Source: CANLBN01 sp047638515
GTDB taxonomy: Bacteria > Pseudomonadota > Gammaproteobacteria > Pseudomonadales > Cellvibrionaceae
Length of the DNA: 7,297 bases
Reading direction: 5' to 3'
Assembly (NCBI GenBank): GCA_047638515.1
Contig: JBLIME010000138.1
Span: 1 to 7,297 of the forward strand
Shown: one piece after another, positions 7,147 through 7,297 of the stretch
How positions within the stretch are numbered: the first letter of the stretch is position 1
How the letters are laid out: each line of letters starts with the position of its first letter
Notes under the pieces: generated by a model
The model's input: the letters and a program-made list of their open reading frames with translations, nothing else
Told to the model about the DNA's origin: nothing
Databases searched by the model: none
Translations under genes and position numbers: made by a program

Positions 7147-7216
7147 GAATATAAATCAAAAAAAGTGAATTTATTTTACAAAAGCACTAGACACGCTTAG
7201 GGAGTCTCTATACTAT
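7147..7216 (+). promoter_or_regulatory. Stable-RNA promoter for tRNA-Leu
   Basis: TAGACA (7188-7193) is a five-of-six -35, followed after 17 bases by TACTAT (7211-7216). TATACT at 7209-7214 is a better -10 match but leaves only 15 bases. An A/T-rich tract at 7147-7180 sits where an UP element would be. The GC-rich stretch after the -10 (GCGCAGC, 7217-7223) is typical of promoters under stringent control. Transcription would start a few bases before the tRNA. Confidence 0.72.
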
Positions 7217-7227
7217 GCGCAGCCTAA

Positions 7228-7297
7228 GCGGGAGTGGTGGAATTGGTAGACACGCTAGATTTAGGTTCTAGTGCCGTAAGGTGTGAGAGTTCAAGTC
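7228..7297 (+). tRNA. tRNA-Leu, anticodon UAG (3' end outside window)
   Basis: Class II leucine tRNA reading CUN codons. The acceptor 5' strand is GCGGGAG (7228-7234). The D arm holds GAATTGGTAGAC, and the anticodon stem CTAGA/TCTAG (7255-7259, 7267-7271) encloses loop TTTAGGT with anticodon TAG at 7262-7264. A long variable arm (GCC-GTAA-GGT) marks it as leucine type, and the T arm begins GAGAG-TTCAAGT (7285-7296). The window ends one base into the 3' strand of the T stem, so the 3' acceptor strand and CCA are not visible. Other tRNAs may follow. Confidence 0.95.

Larger units (their letters stand above)
6744..7187. other. Long intergenic region between tqsA and the tRNA
   Basis: This gap separates divergent genes. 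I see no recognisable protein gene. It contains an imperfect hairpin (6863-6898), a 29-codon ORF of doubtful status (6925-7014), small AT-rich palindromes such as the 15-base one at 6995-7009, and a GATTG-TGAG-CAATC dyad at 7073-7086. The tqsA promoter should lie in its left part. TATAAA-like bases occur on the minus strand near 6795-6802, but no matching -35 was found. Confidence 0.55.

Noticed and set aside
1..7297. Mobile elements, CRISPR arrays, phage or toxin-antitoxin genes
   Set aside because: No transposase, integrase, terminal inverted repeat pair or regularly spaced repeat was seen. The tRNA end, where an attachment site could lie, is outside the window.

Overview
The window looks like a chromosomal core region of a gammaproteobacterium. 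All four complete protein genes, the partial one and the tRNA resemble gammaproteobacterial families, and no mobile, phage or CRISPR sequence is visible. A penicillin-binding protein 1A gene convergent with a single-domain malic enzyme is, as I recall, also the arrangement in Pseudomonas (ponA next to PA5046). The AT-leaning composition would suit a marine Oceanospirillales/Pseudomonadales relative better than Pseudomonas itself. That placement is an inference from gene order and composition; I could not search.

Layout. Bases 2-1843 (+) are the 3' three-quarters or so of the PBP1A gene (mrcA/ponA), with all three transpeptidase motifs intact. A perfect palindrome at 1888-1927 serves as a two-way terminator between it and the convergent malic enzyme gene (1955-3217, -). 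Upstream of the malic enzyme is a 305-base gap (3218-3522). It holds overlapping short palindromes and, just past the kinase stop codon, a short open stretch that may be a small or decayed gene. Next come cpxA (3523-4854, -) and cpxR (4902-5588, -), a Cpx-type envelope-stress two-component pair transcribed in the order cpxR then cpxA. A hairpin terminator (5667-5685) separates them from a TqsA-like AI-2E family membrane protein (5730-6743, -). A 484-base gap without a recognisable gene (6744-7227) contains an imperfect hairpin and, at its right end, a good stable-RNA promoter. This promoter drives a tRNA-Leu with anticodon UAG (7228 onward, +), which is cut by the window end.

Functionally, three of the five protein genes concern the cell envelope: peptidoglycan synthesis (PBP1A), sensing of envelope damage (CpxRA) and an inner-membrane transporter (TqsA-like). 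The malic enzyme is central metabolism (malate to pyruvate with reducing power). I see no convincing novel system. The most interesting leftovers are the possible decayed small gene after cpxA, the absence of a cpxP neighbour or full CpxR box, and several unexplained dyad sequences in the two gaps.
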